Assembly: GCF_051020985.1 (NCBI RefSeq)
Contig: NC_135008.1
Coordinates: 186,001-250,000, forward strand
DNA length: 64,000 nt
Direction: 5' to 3'
Source of the DNA: Nomia melanderi
Lineage: Eukaryota > Arthropoda > Insecta > Hymenoptera > Halictidae
The notes beneath the pieces are model-generated. The model was not told the DNA's origin. It ran no database searches and saw only the letters and a program-made list of their open reading frames with translations. Every line of letters begins with the position of its first letter. The stretch's first letter is position 1. Both the position numbers and the translations under genes were made by a program. Of the stretch, positions 13,608 through 26,085 are shown piece by piece.

Positions 13608-13691
13608 CCCTCTTCTTTTCCCTCTTCTTCTCCCTCTTCTTCTCCCTCTTCTTCTCCCTCTTCTTCTCCCTATTCTTCTCCCTTTCCTTTC
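13608..13691 (+). repeat. 12-bp tandem array CCCTCTTCTTCT
   Basis: About seven copies with few substitutions, purely pyrimidine on this strand. A triplex or H-DNA forming tract is plausible. Confidence 0.9.
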
Positions 13692-14830
13692 ATTATCACT
13701 TATTGTTTACGGTGAGACGGTTATGTGGGTTGCCGGCGCAACGCAACGGACAATACCGACGGCGTCTGTTTACTGAGAATTTTCCGAGCAACCGAGTATG
13801 TGTCGCAAAAGAAATGTGTTCGAGTTGTCGAAGCTTTGGAAAGTTCTCGTCCGCGAACCGTTCAATTGGACAGATTTGTCGCAGGGAGAGTGCAGACGAG
13901 AGCCGGTTCGGCCTCCGTCCCGTGTCTCAACACGCCGGAAGACCGTGGAAAGTGTATACAAGAGTGACGCCGGTCAAATTTCGGAAGCAGGTGGTTAAAA
14001 CGTTTGAACTCGGTAAGGGAATCTGGCTTCCCTGCCTCCGGGCTCTTTCGCTCGCTCGGCAAAGAAACATTGAACGCGATGGGGCTTCTGACCGGATTTA
14101 CCGTGGTTTACTCCGATCAGACTCGTCCTCCTTAAGCTCGGCCCACAGCCCGATACACGAACACGCGTCTCTCCCGTATTCCAACGAACAATCCGTTTTA
14201 TTATCCTGTACGGCGACGGTGTCAGCGGCGAGCGCATAAAATCTGGATCCGTTAATAACTACGAGTAAAGTGTTGGAACTTGACAGCGGTCTCGTTCATT
14301 ACGCTTCCCATCGACTAGAAGATCAGGCGTCGTTAAAAAGGCGTTACGCGATCGCAAAGTTCAGGTCGCGGTAAAACTAGATTTCATTTAGTTTCGACTT
14401 GACTTTGTTCTTTTTCTTGACATCTACTTGAACTTTTGCCTGCGTACCGAACACGTTGCAAGAAACGAATGAAAAGTCCAGCGAAGAGAAAGATAAAGGG
14501 AAAAAGGAGTTTTCGAGCGAAAACCGAGCGTCGAAGCGAAGAAATATTCGAACGTTGCGAACGCGCGTGAGTGACGCGTCGAAGCGAAAAGGAAAGGCGA
14601 AAAAGAAAAGGCGGAGGGAGAAAAGGGTCGTGTCCGCCGTGCCGGTCCCCAAAGGCGGCCATAATGATCTATAACCCGCCGGTGGCTGGAAACGCTGGAA
14701 GGATGAACTGTCCGCGGCCAGAAGGAAAGGCTACACTACACCGTGGACGAAGGTCAACTCCTGCGGAGCCGTCGAGGCGATCGACGTCCTCGCGGTGCGG
14801 TTACACGCAATCCGCGTGTGTAACACGGTT

Positions 14831-14880
14831 CCGTCTCCCTCTCGCTCCCTCTCGCTCCCTCTCGCTCCCTCTTGTTCTCT
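14831..14880 (+). repeat. 10-bp tandem array CTCGCTCCCT
   Basis: Three perfect copies with a degenerate copy at each end. Confidence 0.85.
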
Positions 14881-15079
14881 TTCCCTCTGCCTCTCTTCCT
14901 CTCTTTCTCTCCGCGTCCGCCCGGCACGTACAGCGTGTTAAAACGCGTAACGTCTCGAGGATTTATACGCGTGCGTCGCCGGTTAAAGGAATTAATAGCG
15001 GCGGTATATCGAAATTATAAAATGTCGGCCGAAGCTGAGAGCTCCCGAGATTTATCGTCGCCACCCCGGCGAAAACGGC

Positions 15080-15096
15080 TTAACCCTTGCACGCGC
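15080..15096 (+). mobile_element. Solitary TTAACCCTTGCAC end of a piggyBac-like MITE
   Basis: TTAACCCTTGCACGCG matches the left end of the 59.2 kb element with one T missing. No opposite end was seen nearby, so this is probably a decayed fragment; chance similarity is possible. Confidence 0.35.
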
Positions 15097-16059
15097 AACC
15101 AAAATATTTGCTCGTAACTGTGGCGTTGTAATCCCTCCCGATCGGCCGGATTTTCCTTTTCCTTTTTCAAACGCGTCCCGTCGCGAAACTCTGCGAGGAA
15201 ACTCGAGATTACGTTTGTCGAATATTCCGGAGAATCTGGGAAATTACGTGGCAGATTTAGAAGAGGAAATACTATCGTCCGTAGGAATGTTCACCTGGAA
15301 AGTCGAATCCTGTGAAATACCCGTCACGTTCCTACGCTTTAGATAGAATGGATTTTCTTGTAATCGTTTCTAGCAGTCGAAGGAGAAGCTGCCCATCGAC
15401 CGGTCGAGTCGAAAGGAAACGATTAGGTCGGCGCGAGGCGATCATCGGGGGATGACATGTTCGTGTTCTATAACGTCGCGACGATTTCGAAACGAATCGG
15501 CGACGAGCGACGCGACGCGACACCGGCGAAGAAGGGGCACGCGTTCGCCGCGTATATTTAGCCGCGAACCAGTTTGCTCGTAATTCGAGACCGGCCCACG
15601 ACCAACGGGTTACGCTTTGTCACGTAATCGTTATCGATTAGCGAAAGTTACGCGCGGCCTGTCACCGGTGGCCGGTTCTTCGCAGCTGCTCTTGCACCGC
15701 TCGCTTTCGAGGGTTGCAAACGAACGCGGGTCGTCTTCCGATTTCTTTCGCAACTCGATACAGCTACTTATCTGCGATTTCTGAAATTCCCGAATGCTGA
15801 AAATCTTGAACGCGAAGACGAACGCGTACACGTAAACGTGATTCGCGATCGAATCAACCGTTAAATTCGAATCGTTCGAATCGCGGCGACTTGTACGCCG
15901 ACTGAATAATAGGTTGCGCGCGAATTATGTAAGTAGACGCTAACGCGCGCGCGTGGATGCTAGAGATTGAAAGTTCCTTGTCGGGGGTCAGTGAGAGAAA
16001 AGTCATTGATACCTTTCACCAGCCATTGACACACTCGCGTCTCGGATGCCGCGCGCGTT

Positions 16060-16141
16060 CGTCGAGTGAACGTCGAATGATCGTCGAAAGATCGTCGAAA
16101 GATCGTCGAAAGATCGTCGAATGATCGTCGAATGAACGTCG
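16060..16141 (+). repeat. 11-bp tandem array CGTCGAAWGAT
   Basis: Seven full copies plus CGTCG. The inner copies carry AAAGAT and the outer ones AATGAT or RTGAA. Confidence 0.9.
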
Positions 16142-16460
16142 CCGACGACTACAGGCCCGTCTAAAATTGGATCGACTCGGAGCGCGACGCCATTTAAATG
16201 GTCAGCCTAGGTGACGGCGGAATGTCAGGACTTTGAGGAGAAAAGACAACGAACTAGCTCCGAAGTCCCGGAAGAGATGGATTTCTTTCCAATTGCTTCG
16301 AAATTTCCAACGGCTTCTCGAAAACTACTAGATTTCGAAAACCCGCGTGTAACGGGAGAACGCGACAAAGATTTCGTTCCGGTGATTTCAACGCGCGGCA
16401 AGCGATGTCGCTCGAGTCCAACTTGCCGGGAGACAAGTTTTCAGATAATCAACTTTCTTT

Positions 16461-16513
16461 CCTTTCCTTTCCTTTCCTTTCCTTTCCTTTCCTTTCCTTT
16501 TCTTTTCTTTTTT
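16461..16513 (+). repeat. CCTTT pentanucleotide microsatellite
   Basis: Eight perfect CCTTT units then TCTTT variants, all pyrimidine. Confidence 0.95.
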
Positions 16514-18741
16514 CGATTACATTCCTTAACATCTGTCTAATATGTTCCCGAATATCTCCATCGTTTGCCTTGCTATGCTTCGCGCCGAGAGAAAGCTGGG
16601 TCCGTTTAACGGATCAACCGCCGAATCCATACTCGTCAAACTTCCATGCGACCCAACGAATTTTCTTAATGAAACAATCATTCGATACCTGCCCTTTTCA
16701 CAGTAATCGCTTCCTTGATCTTCCTACCAAGGAATCCGATGAAATTGGTTTATTTCGAAACGAAGTATCTCCATTAGCCGAAAACCGTTGCACGCGTAAC
16801 GCGTACTCGCATGGTTGGGAGACGACTCGGGTAATCTAGCAGCGTGGGCGATAGCGATTCGCAGACGAGCCCGGCGAGGAAGAAAGTGCTCCTAGGCTTC
16901 AATCGCGACCGTACGAAAATAAAACCGCGGAGAAGGCCGTTGACACGAAAGTGTCCGAGGAATCCGGGAATGCCGCGGACTGGCAGCCTTGGGTCCTGAC
17001 AAAGTGCGAGAACCGAGTTCGTCGATCCCCCTGAATTTAAATCCAGCCGGTCGCGACCCGCCTTTGCGAGGAATCCTGTGCGCACCTCTCGGAGTCTCGA
17101 TAACACTAAACTGCTTTCGGTTTCAACTGTTTTCCTCGAGAACTTTCGCCGGCGAATCACAGAAATTGGATATTTCCAATTTCTCGAATACGTCGAGTGG
17201 AATTTTCCAGAGCAACTGGACATTAGGAATACCGCGATCGAGGATGATTCACGATTGACGATTCACGGCGCCGTTAGGCGCGATCGCTTAATGCCCCGAG
17301 GTATGTTAATGCGTCGCGTTTCGTGGCTCCTACGCTGGCTAGGGCAGATTAGAGATGAATTGCCGTAATATGCTCCATTACGGCTCGCCATGGACAGCGT
17401 GGTCTAAGGCTGACACAATTTCTAACACGATAATCGTCGGTAAAGTGGCCGCGTATTTACTTGGACGCTCGTCCGTCGCATCGTGCATTCCTCGTCGCGC
17501 GAAATGCATCTCGTTTCCGTGGAAGGTCCGTCTCGCGAGACCGGAACAGTTCCTTTTTTTCGATGAAACCGTGTAACCAACAGACGCGTAATAAACGAGT
17601 TTCTCCTCTTTGTTTCTCTTTTTCTCTTTTTCTCTTTTTCTCCTCTTCTTCTCTCTTCTTTCTACTTGTTCTTAACCGGCAAACGTACAGTTCGCGGCGG
17701 TGCTGGGCGTTATTCGAATAAAACTTGATTTCAACGAGTACTCGCAATTTCCATATTAAACTCCGTGCGACGTATTTCGATAATTCTTGTTCGATTTACG
17801 CTATTTGTTTGTTCGAAAGAACACTCGCGTCCGATCTTGTTGGCGGACAACAAAGGCAGAAGGACGCTCGTCGATTCGGCGAAGCGTTTCCAACGGCCTG
17901 GAAATCCACGGGACTTCTTCTTCCCCCTCGGGCGAGGTCTCCGCCGAGCGAATCGGCGATTTTATGTGTTTATAAACTGATTTTTACCAAAGAAAATTAT
18001 ATAGACATTTATCACCTCCATTAAGGGTTTTAATGTTATGGGAGTGATTGCATTTCCGGTGAACCTAGGCCGTTCGCACCGTAACGTATATTTAATTTCA
18101 GCGGCGGGGAATAATTTTAATAATGTCGGCGGGTGTTTTTATCTTTTCCTGGATACGTCGGCGAACGAAAAATTTCAGTTTAATAAGATGTTTTGCGTGT
18201 TTCGCGCGCAGTATCGGTGGATAATTATCCGGAGCGCGGCTATTTTTCTCAATTAATCTCCGCATCGCGCAAATTTGCGCCGCGCCGCGCCGCGCCGCGG
18301 TCCGTTAATTAGAATACAATAAAATATATCGGACAACGGCGGAATGAAACGGCGGTATGGCCAAGGACGACACTCTTCTTTCGGAAGGGAACGAGGCTGC
18401 GTATCGATCCTCGGGAATAAACAAACTTTTGCTTTCCGTCTTTCTCGATCCCATCGCTTACTATATTTTCCTCTCTTTTTCTCTCTATTTTCGTTCTTAA
18501 AGCTTCGTAACAATTCGTTTAACCCGAATTCGGTATTAGACTTGTTCTTGTTTGCTTGTGAATATCATTGCTCACATTCAATTCTCTGTAACAGAACCTT
18601 CTGGTTTCTGTAGAAAAACCAATCAAGTTTAATTTCAAGCTTAAGATCGTCGTTGCTGGTTTCAAATGTCAAAGTCAAGGAAAATGTAATTTGATGCAGT
18701 GGCAAACTATCTTTTATATTCTTCGGTCGTCGCCGATCTGT

Positions 18742-18905
18742 AATTGAAATTGAAATTGAAATTTGAAATTGAAATTGAAATTGAAATTGAAATTGAAATT
18801 GAAATTGAAATTGAAATTGAAATTGAAATTGAAATTGAAATTGAAATTGAAATTAAAGTTGAAATTAAAGTTGAAGTTGAAATTGAAATTGAAATTGAAA
18901 TTGAA
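18742..18905 (+). repeat. AAATTG hexanucleotide satellite, about 27 copies
   Basis: This is the longest tandem array in the window, about 160 bp, with a one-base insertion near 18772 and a few AAAGTTG or AAGTTG variants near 18854-18876. The antisense frame reads alternating Phe-Asn. AATT steps every 6 bp would give strong bendability. Confidence 0.95.
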
Positions 18906-20060
18906 CCAGTGAGCCCCGATTAACAATTGCAGGTGGTAGTTTATCTCTAGTCGCCGATCGTTAATTTGAAATTTGCAAAACGGTAATGAAATGCCTACAT
19001 TAATAAACATTTACAACATCGTCGCGTTAGTTTGAAAACAAAGGATTTACCGATCAACGAAACAAATAGCGATCACGTTTCAATTTGTAGAAGATAATCG
19101 ATGAAACATAAATTACATCCTAGCCAATTCTGTATCGAGTAAAGATTGTCACGAGTAACCAAGAGCAGAAATGCACAGGAGAGTAATGAACGATTCGATG
19201 CGTATCGTTAGCCGGTGTGACGCCATTGCGAAACACCCGGCAGCAGTCGGCCAACGTCCGAATTTCGATCCGGATAACTCGGCGCTGATAAAGCCCGACA
19301 CCTCGCGTCGTCCTATCTATAGAAATTGCATAAGCGTCATCCCTCGTTCTATACAAAGGATAGTTTTCTATATAAAGATCAATTGCAAAACTCGGAATAC
19401 ATACCGACAATGTTCGAATCGGCCGCGCGCCATCGTGACCGTAATTGTTTCGGCGCGCGCGATTTACCCGCTTTCCCGTTGACATCGTTACGTGGCTCGG
19501 AAACTCGGACTAAAAACTAAAGTAAAACTATTTTAGCCATTTTAGCCATTTTAGCAGGGCAAAGTTCGGGGAGACATGTTCGAAATTGACTTTCGGCCGC
19601 CTGAAACGGCCAGATCAGCGAAATCGGCCACTGCGCGACGATCCCGTTGGAAGACGACGTCAGGAAACAGTGTCCCGGCTGTTAATGCAACATTAGTTGT
19701 GCAAACCGGCGGATGAAAACAAACAGGAACGGATGGATCGACGGACGGACGAACAGTCGGCGGTCGTTGGTCAATCGCGCGTCGAATTCTGCTCGGGTTT
19801 ATTGGCCCATTATGCGGCCGGCGAAACTTAATTAAATCATTTACCTTTCATTTTACTCGGTTTTTCCGTTCGATTCTAATTTCACTCGGTTCGGATTAGA
19901 TAATATAACGACGACCGGTAATAATCTAGCATCCTGTCGTATTTCTTTTTCCCCTCCTGCTGGCCACCGCTCTCTCTCCGGCAATGTTCTTCGCGCGGCG
20001 CAACGTTTGCGGTACACACCGTCGGAAATAATTAGGAAAAATGTAATTAGCCATTACGCC

Positions 20061-20127
20061 GAGCGAGCGACCGGCCGATCGAGCGACCGGCCGATCGAGC
20101 GATCGAGCGATCGAGCGATCGAGCGAG
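20061..20127 (+). repeat. GATCGAGC octamer array with a 16-bp higher-order unit
   Basis: Two copies of a 16-bp unit GAGCGACCGGCCGATC are followed by about four GATCGAGC octamers. The 16-mer looks like two diverged octamers. Confidence 0.85.
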
Positions 20128-20605
20128 TCAACAGAGTATGTAACGTGTTACCGTTGCGCTTTAACCGGCGATCAGGAAGACCGATCGCGGCCGGCATCGC
20201 GTCAAATCAAATATTGTCTTTTGTTATTGGACGCGGACTCGGGCTTCTCGGCGTAACGGTCTCGCCGTTGTCGGCGTTAAGACCGTTATTAAAGGGAAAT
20301 TAATTGGAAACACGGAACCCGGTAAAAGTTGGCGCCGTCGCGGCCGCCGGCCACCGGCCATTATTATCACGCCGTACGCGAGCTCTTTCGTTCGAGTGCT
20401 CTCGAAATTCCGAGTTGCGGTTCGGTCAATATTGACGATTATTTCAATTGTCAAACAATTGTAATTTCCAGTGTATCGTTGAACGCGTCGCGAAACCTCC
20501 ACGGAAGAGAACGTTTGACACGCGAAAAGAATGGCAAGTCGATCGAAAGGATTCGATTAGAAGGGGCTTATCGTCGTTTAACCGTTCGTTAATATTATTC
20601 CCCTG

Positions 20606-20660
20606 TTTCGGCCGGCTCGGCCGGCTCGTCCGGCTCGTACGGTTCGTACGGCTCGCACGG
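20606..20660 (+). repeat. CGGCTCGKMC-type degenerate 10-bp array
   Basis: About five copies of a CGGCTCG-based unit with drift (CGGCTCGGC, CGGCTCGTC, CGGCTCGTA, CGGTTCGTA). Confidence 0.7.
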
Positions 20661-21600
20661 ACGGACTATTAACGGCGTTTAGACCGAACGGCGCGGCGTG
20701 CCTAGGAGATCGGCCGTCGAACGGTATACGAGCTCGTAAACCTCCCCTTATTTATAAATCTTATTTTCGTGAACGATCGTATTGTCCACTTGGCGGGATT
20801 AAATCAAAGAGGAACGGGCGAGCGCTCGCCGAGGTGTGGTGTCTTATTGTGGCGATGAATTTTATTAAACGGGCCTTTATGTTTATGGTCGCAATTACAC
20901 GGAACGGCTCGCATCCTCCGGCAACCAATCTCGGGCGCAACTGGTGCCCGGAGCACGACAACCTGGAACTCTCCCGGATAAAAAGCAGATACCGTTCTAT
21001 AAATCATTCATTGACCGTATATTAGATCGTACCCCTTTACTCGCCGCTTCTCATACATAAATATGAAGCGTTCTTTTCTTTCCGCTGCCGCGCCCGCCGC
21101 GCCCGCCTCGCCCTCTTCGCCGCCAACCAAAAATAATCGGTTGTCGCCGGTTTTTCTCTTCCGCGGCCTAGGAATTCGGGACAAAGCGAACTTTTTCCCG
21201 TAGAACGGTTCTGTTCGTCGTTCAACCCCTTGAGCGTCGATTCGTTTTCTAATTGGCTGTTGTCGGATCGATTGCGCAGTCGATTTCGAATCTAACGTTA
21301 ATCGTTATTATTTAGTTTTATCAAGTTTCAAGCTTTATAGTTTATTCGCGGAGCGTTTCGCGTGGCGGAACAATCGCATTTCATTTAAGACTTCACCGTG
21401 CTGGTCTCTTCTCTAGTGTCGAAGCAGCGACGTAGACGCAGCCTAAGCGCGCGCCCCGGGATAAAGATAGAAGACGCGAAAACGGTGGGGGTGAAAAAAG
21501 AAAGCCGAATATCCGACTAATCAGGGTCCGAACGCTGGCGAAGGGAGAACGCGTCGCCGAAACACGACAGTGATGCGCAACCCGGAAAATTAAAAGAACC

Positions 21601-21647
21601 GCGGCGTGAAGCGGCGTGAAGCGGCGTGAAGCGGCGTGAAGCGGCGT
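21601..21647 (+). repeat. 10-bp tandem array GCGGCGTGAA
   Basis: Four perfect copies plus GCGGCGT. Confidence 0.95.
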
Positions 21648-22913
21648 CGTCGGTTTAAGCTCGTTTTACTCGTAGCCATTTTCCGGCTGACACGTGGCCG
21701 AGCGTTCCTCGTACGTACCTCCGACTAACGAACAATTCAATTGGATTCTTTACGCTGGAAGCCGTGAAAATGACGGGTTCCAGTTTTCTTTTGTTCGCGA
21801 TAACTGGAATAATTTGGAATACATCCAGATATACCGGGTGTTCCGACGCGAACGAAAGTGTCTCGACAGCTTGATCGGGGAAGAGAAATATCTCCGAAGG
21901 AGAAACGAAAGTCTCCCGAATGCACCGATTTCCAATGGTATATTCGGTCACGTCGGCTCGCCCCTTCCTCGTCGTTCGATTCAATCGCGTCCGAACATTC
22001 GCGTTGATGACGGCGAAACGGTTTCCAGTTTAATTCGTTTAATTAGAAGAATCGGAAGTGTTTCATCGACCCGGCAAAAGATCTAGGAGCGAGGTAACCG
22101 GCGACGTTTTTTCCCCGATTCCGCGGCATTTAAACGAGAAAAAACGCGCTTCCGTTCGCGAACTGTTTAATTGCGGGAGCCGGTATCAACGGTCTAACCT
22201 TTTAACGGTAGTTTCGCCGGTGATCGATCGAAATGAGTCACCCTGTACGCGAGCCACCCTCCCCGTCTCGATCCCGTCCTGTATAAAATAGATTAAAACT
22301 GCTCCCAGAAGGAGCAGATCCTTTTTCTCTTTTTCTCTTTGTCCCTCTTTCTCTGGTTCCCCACGGGTTTCGAACCGTTTTATATTTCCATGCCGCTCAG
22401 GACTGCTCGATATAAATGTAATTGTCGATGGAGATTACGTCACCGGGTTTACGGGACGTCGCGCTTATCGTTGATTCTCGCGGGTTTCTCGGACGTCTCG
22501 TTCGCCGACTAGAATCGTTACTTATCGCGTGGATTAATAAACAGAGAAGGAAGACGCTTTTAATCGGCCTTTCCGGGAGAATCGATAAGCGAGGATCGGA
22601 CGTGGACGCTGTTGCGGGGCACGTTTACGAACCGTTATTTAATGGAGCACCAGTTGCTCGCGACAGTTTGAATATCGTTTGTGGAATATCGAGCCAGCGA
22701 AACAGTGCGCATACTGTAACAACGCGTTCCCAGTCTGAAGGGATTAAGGATTCTATTAGTTCCAAGTCGAGAGCTCAAAATATCAGTTCCGATAGGATCC
22801 GAAAGGCGCGTCGTTCGACCGGGAAAGCCAAGGAAAACAATCGTTATCGAGGAAGCCTGGTCGCGGATAGTGTTTGTGCTCGAAGAACTTGGGAAAGAGC
22901 AAGATCAAAAGGA

Positions 22914-22924
22914 GGGGGGGGGGG
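22914..22924 (+). repeat. Homopolymer of 11 G
   Basis: A single G run in an otherwise purine-rich stretch. It may be a sequencing or assembly length uncertainty. Confidence 0.8.
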
Positions 22925-23405
22925 ATGGCTAGAGAGAAAACGAGATTAAACATCAAAGGCAATCGCGATCGGGGAACACCCCCGAGCAACGGGACTAATT
23001 GAAATCATCGTCTGCCGGCGGCGATCGAACCGGTCACGGCGAAAGAAGAGCACGAAGCGGAAAAGAGACGAACGAACGAGATCAAAGAAGAAGACGAACC
23101 ACGAAAGAGACGAAAGGAGAAACCTAAGGAAAAGAGGATACGGAAAAGAGACACGAAAGAAGCCGAAACAGAAGAGAAACGAACGAAGGAGACAAAAGAG
23201 AGGAAAATAAGGTTCCCAGCCACGGCTGGAGGGAAACTTGTTGCGCCCGGCGGAGAAGGAGATTCCGTTCGAGACGTACAGCTTCCTGCTATCACGTGAA
23301 CGCGCGGGCTCTGGTTAAAGAAGCTCACGCCCACCGGTATTCAGATTCGTGACTAGGAAACCGGGATTCACTGACCCATGACTGGCCAACGGAGCAGATG
23401 CGGGA

Positions 23406-23468
23406 TGGCGGCGGTGGCTGGCGGTGGCTGGCGGTGGCTGGCGGTGGCTGGCGGTGGCTGACGGTGGG
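23406..23468 (+). repeat. 10-bp tandem array GCGGTGGCTG
   Basis: Five perfect copies with degenerate flanks. The regularly spaced GG pairs could form weak two-tier quadruplexes. Confidence 0.95.
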
Positions 23469-23698
23469 ACGGTGAAACGGTGAAACGGCAGTGGTAGTGC
23501 TGGTTCGCCGTGCCGGTCGCACCGAGGTTTCCGCAGCAACACCGCCAACGGAGGACCACGATCGTGTCGTGCCTCGACTCCCACGTTCCACGTCGCGACG
23601 TCGAAATCGTCGTTGACGCGTCGAGTGTGTGCCACCTCCAGCCAAATCGCATTACCATCGCTCGTTCGCTTCAACGTAGGATCAATCGAGTTCCGATA

Positions 23699-23729
23699 CG
23701 ATTCGATTCGATTCGATTCGATTCGATTC
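23699..23729 (+). repeat. CGATT pentanucleotide microsatellite
   Basis: About six perfect units. Confidence 0.9.
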
Positions 23730-25972
23730 GTTAGAAGAATCGATGATCGAGTAATGATCGCGATAATAATTCAGATTCAGGTTGATTTAGCACGGCCACT
23801 TTCGATCGAGCGACAGTAGGTTTGCTCGTGCTTCTCTCCTTTCGAGGGAAAGGGGAGAGGCGTGACGAGGCGCGCTGCCACTTCCGAGTCCGATTCCAAG
23901 GTACGGTTAGTACCAATTATAATCACGATCCTGGCTAAAATGCATGCTGATCGGCGCATCCGTTTCTGCACGCAACCGTTCCGCCGCGTTTTACTGCCGG
24001 CCCGTGCGATATCCCGACGTTTACGTCTTCGGGAACGATTCCCGAAGCGTGCTCGGGCCAGCAGGCCGCTCTCCCGAGCGATCGGGCTCGCGGATACCGG
24101 CTAGTCTCTCAGTGTCAAGGGAAACGTTCACCGACTATGCACGGGGTGTCCCGGTAACACGCGGTGAAAGCGACCGCGACGCTAACGAGGGACAACCTTT
24201 TCATCTTGGAACTTGTTTCGAATAACGAATAAGCGCAACGCGACTGTTACTCGACGAACGCGAATTTATACCAGCGAGTAATTCACGCGTTTCACATATT
24301 TCACGTATTTCGCTACTCAATAGCAACGATAACAACGACGAATCAGTCGATAATACGTTTATCGTGAAAAATATCCAGACCACCGAGAAGACGCGCACGC
24401 GTGCGCAGATGCGAAATCCAAGGAGGAGACACGCGCGTTGTTTTTCTAGAAAATGGCTACAGCAACGAGAGACTACCGGTCTCTGTCGCGCGGCGGAGTG
24501 CAAACTCGTTATTAGAATAAATTCTTTTCAACGAGCCAACATTTCAGCTGTTGCGTTTTATCGTTCGCCAGAGACTGGCTACGGAGATCTGTTTCGTCAT
24601 TGGAACATTCGAAAAATCAGATATTTCTTCGGTTTTGGTAGCTTCGCGGCCTATCAAACACACCGTTTTACAATGAAGTTAGGTCGAAAATTCCGCGCGT
24701 AGTTCAGTACAGTTCGGATTCCTCGAAAACAATCGTCTTTCCGGAGTCTTTGGAAACGATCTGGCTCGCTCGACGTTTTCGTTTCACCGACTGTGAAATC
24801 GCGCAGGTGCGAAGAAAAAAAGAGAAAGAAATCGAAAAGAGAAGACGCCGATCCGAGTCGATTTTTCTACGGTCCGGGAACACGCGATGGAAAACGAATC
24901 ACGCTCGAGGGAGAAAATCGTGTGGCTCGTAACCGCGTGTCCCTTCTACTGAGACTAATAACCTTCGCTAGAAACTTATTTAGGAATTTTCACCAACTCC
25001 CGCGTTCACGCGAGCTGAACGCGCAACAACATCGCGCGTTCGATGGGGAACGGTCTGTTTCTCGAGTCGGCGGGTCGTGCGATCGACGGAGAGAAGCTAC
25101 TGGCAACGTTTCTTTCGTTTCTCGTGCGTTCGTGTCAGACGATTTCTTCCTCGTTTCTCTTTGTTTTCTAATTTTCGCGATCGTTTGGAAATTCCGAATT
25201 CTCGCGTATATTTTCTTTCTTCGTCGACGAGAGTTACACGACTACTAAAGAAACCAACCAAATCACCCGAACACTGCCAAGAAAAACCAAGAAAGAAACG
25301 TTGAAATCTCTTTCCGAAAGAACGCGGAAAAACCGAGCAATATCATTGTAATTGGCGGTACAAGAAACGTCAACTGTATTCTTACTTCTGGCACCCTGTG
25401 CTCCGATTCGCCTCGGTCTCCCCTAGCCCGCTAAACGCTTCGGCTCCCCGCTCGTTATCGTCATTACCATTCCACCTTGAGCACGGAATAAATTCCCTCG
25501 AAACGGCTGGAAGACAAAGGAGGCACGCGATACATCACGGAAGTGCTTAACATCGGTATCCTGTTATGGGGTGGGTGGACGGGAGGAGTCGCGCCGTGCG
25601 CCGAGCGCCGAGCTCTTCCTTTCCGCGAGGGGACCCACGTGTCACGGTTCCGTCTTCTTGTCTTCTCGTTTCTCTTGTTCCTCTCGTTCCTCTTGCTCGT
25701 CCGTCTGCTCTCGCCGTGTGCCCCGCATGGAAATAACGGAAAACGCGTTTTTTCGCTACTCACCCCTAACGCGAGGTGTCACTCCGGCATTCTAATTGCG
25801 CTATCGGTTATTAGTATATCCTTTGAAAGAAACCTCTTCGTCGTTATCTTTCGCAGCGTTCGCGCGAATTCGCTCTTTCCGGGACACGGTTTCACGAAAA
25901 TTCCAACTAGACGTTGAAGGGGTTTTCTCGTTTCGCTCGTCGACGCGGATTTTTCTTCGAGCGACGAGGTTA

Positions 25973-26085
25973 TTAACCGTTTGCACTCGAGAAGCGGCTC
26001 TCAAGATTGAGCTTCGCGTAATCCGACGACACGTGAAATATTCAATGAAAATAGCCGACTCGTACGCAGAGCGCTTTAGGGCCGA
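25973..26085 (+). mobile_element. Diverged copy of the TTAA/CCSTTTGCACT element
   Basis: The left end is TTAACCGTTTGCACTCGAG, followed by a GAGAAGCGGCTCTC near-palindrome. At 26032-26046 it has CGTGAAATATTCAA, which also occurs inside the 59.2 kb element at 59325-59338, so the two look related. The right end is degraded and its limit is approximate. Confidence 0.5.

Larger units (their letters stand above)
7384..18700. other. Non-coding DNA rich in short arrays
   Basis: No coding exon could be supported. It holds the arrays listed separately and a pyrimidine-rich stretch at 9330-9800. CCGGTAAGTG at 8231-8240 resembles a splice donor but has no partner. Confidence 0.5.

Noticed and set aside
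18714..19010. Minus-strand Phe-Asn repeat frame
   Set aside because: This is purely the translation of the AAATTG satellite.
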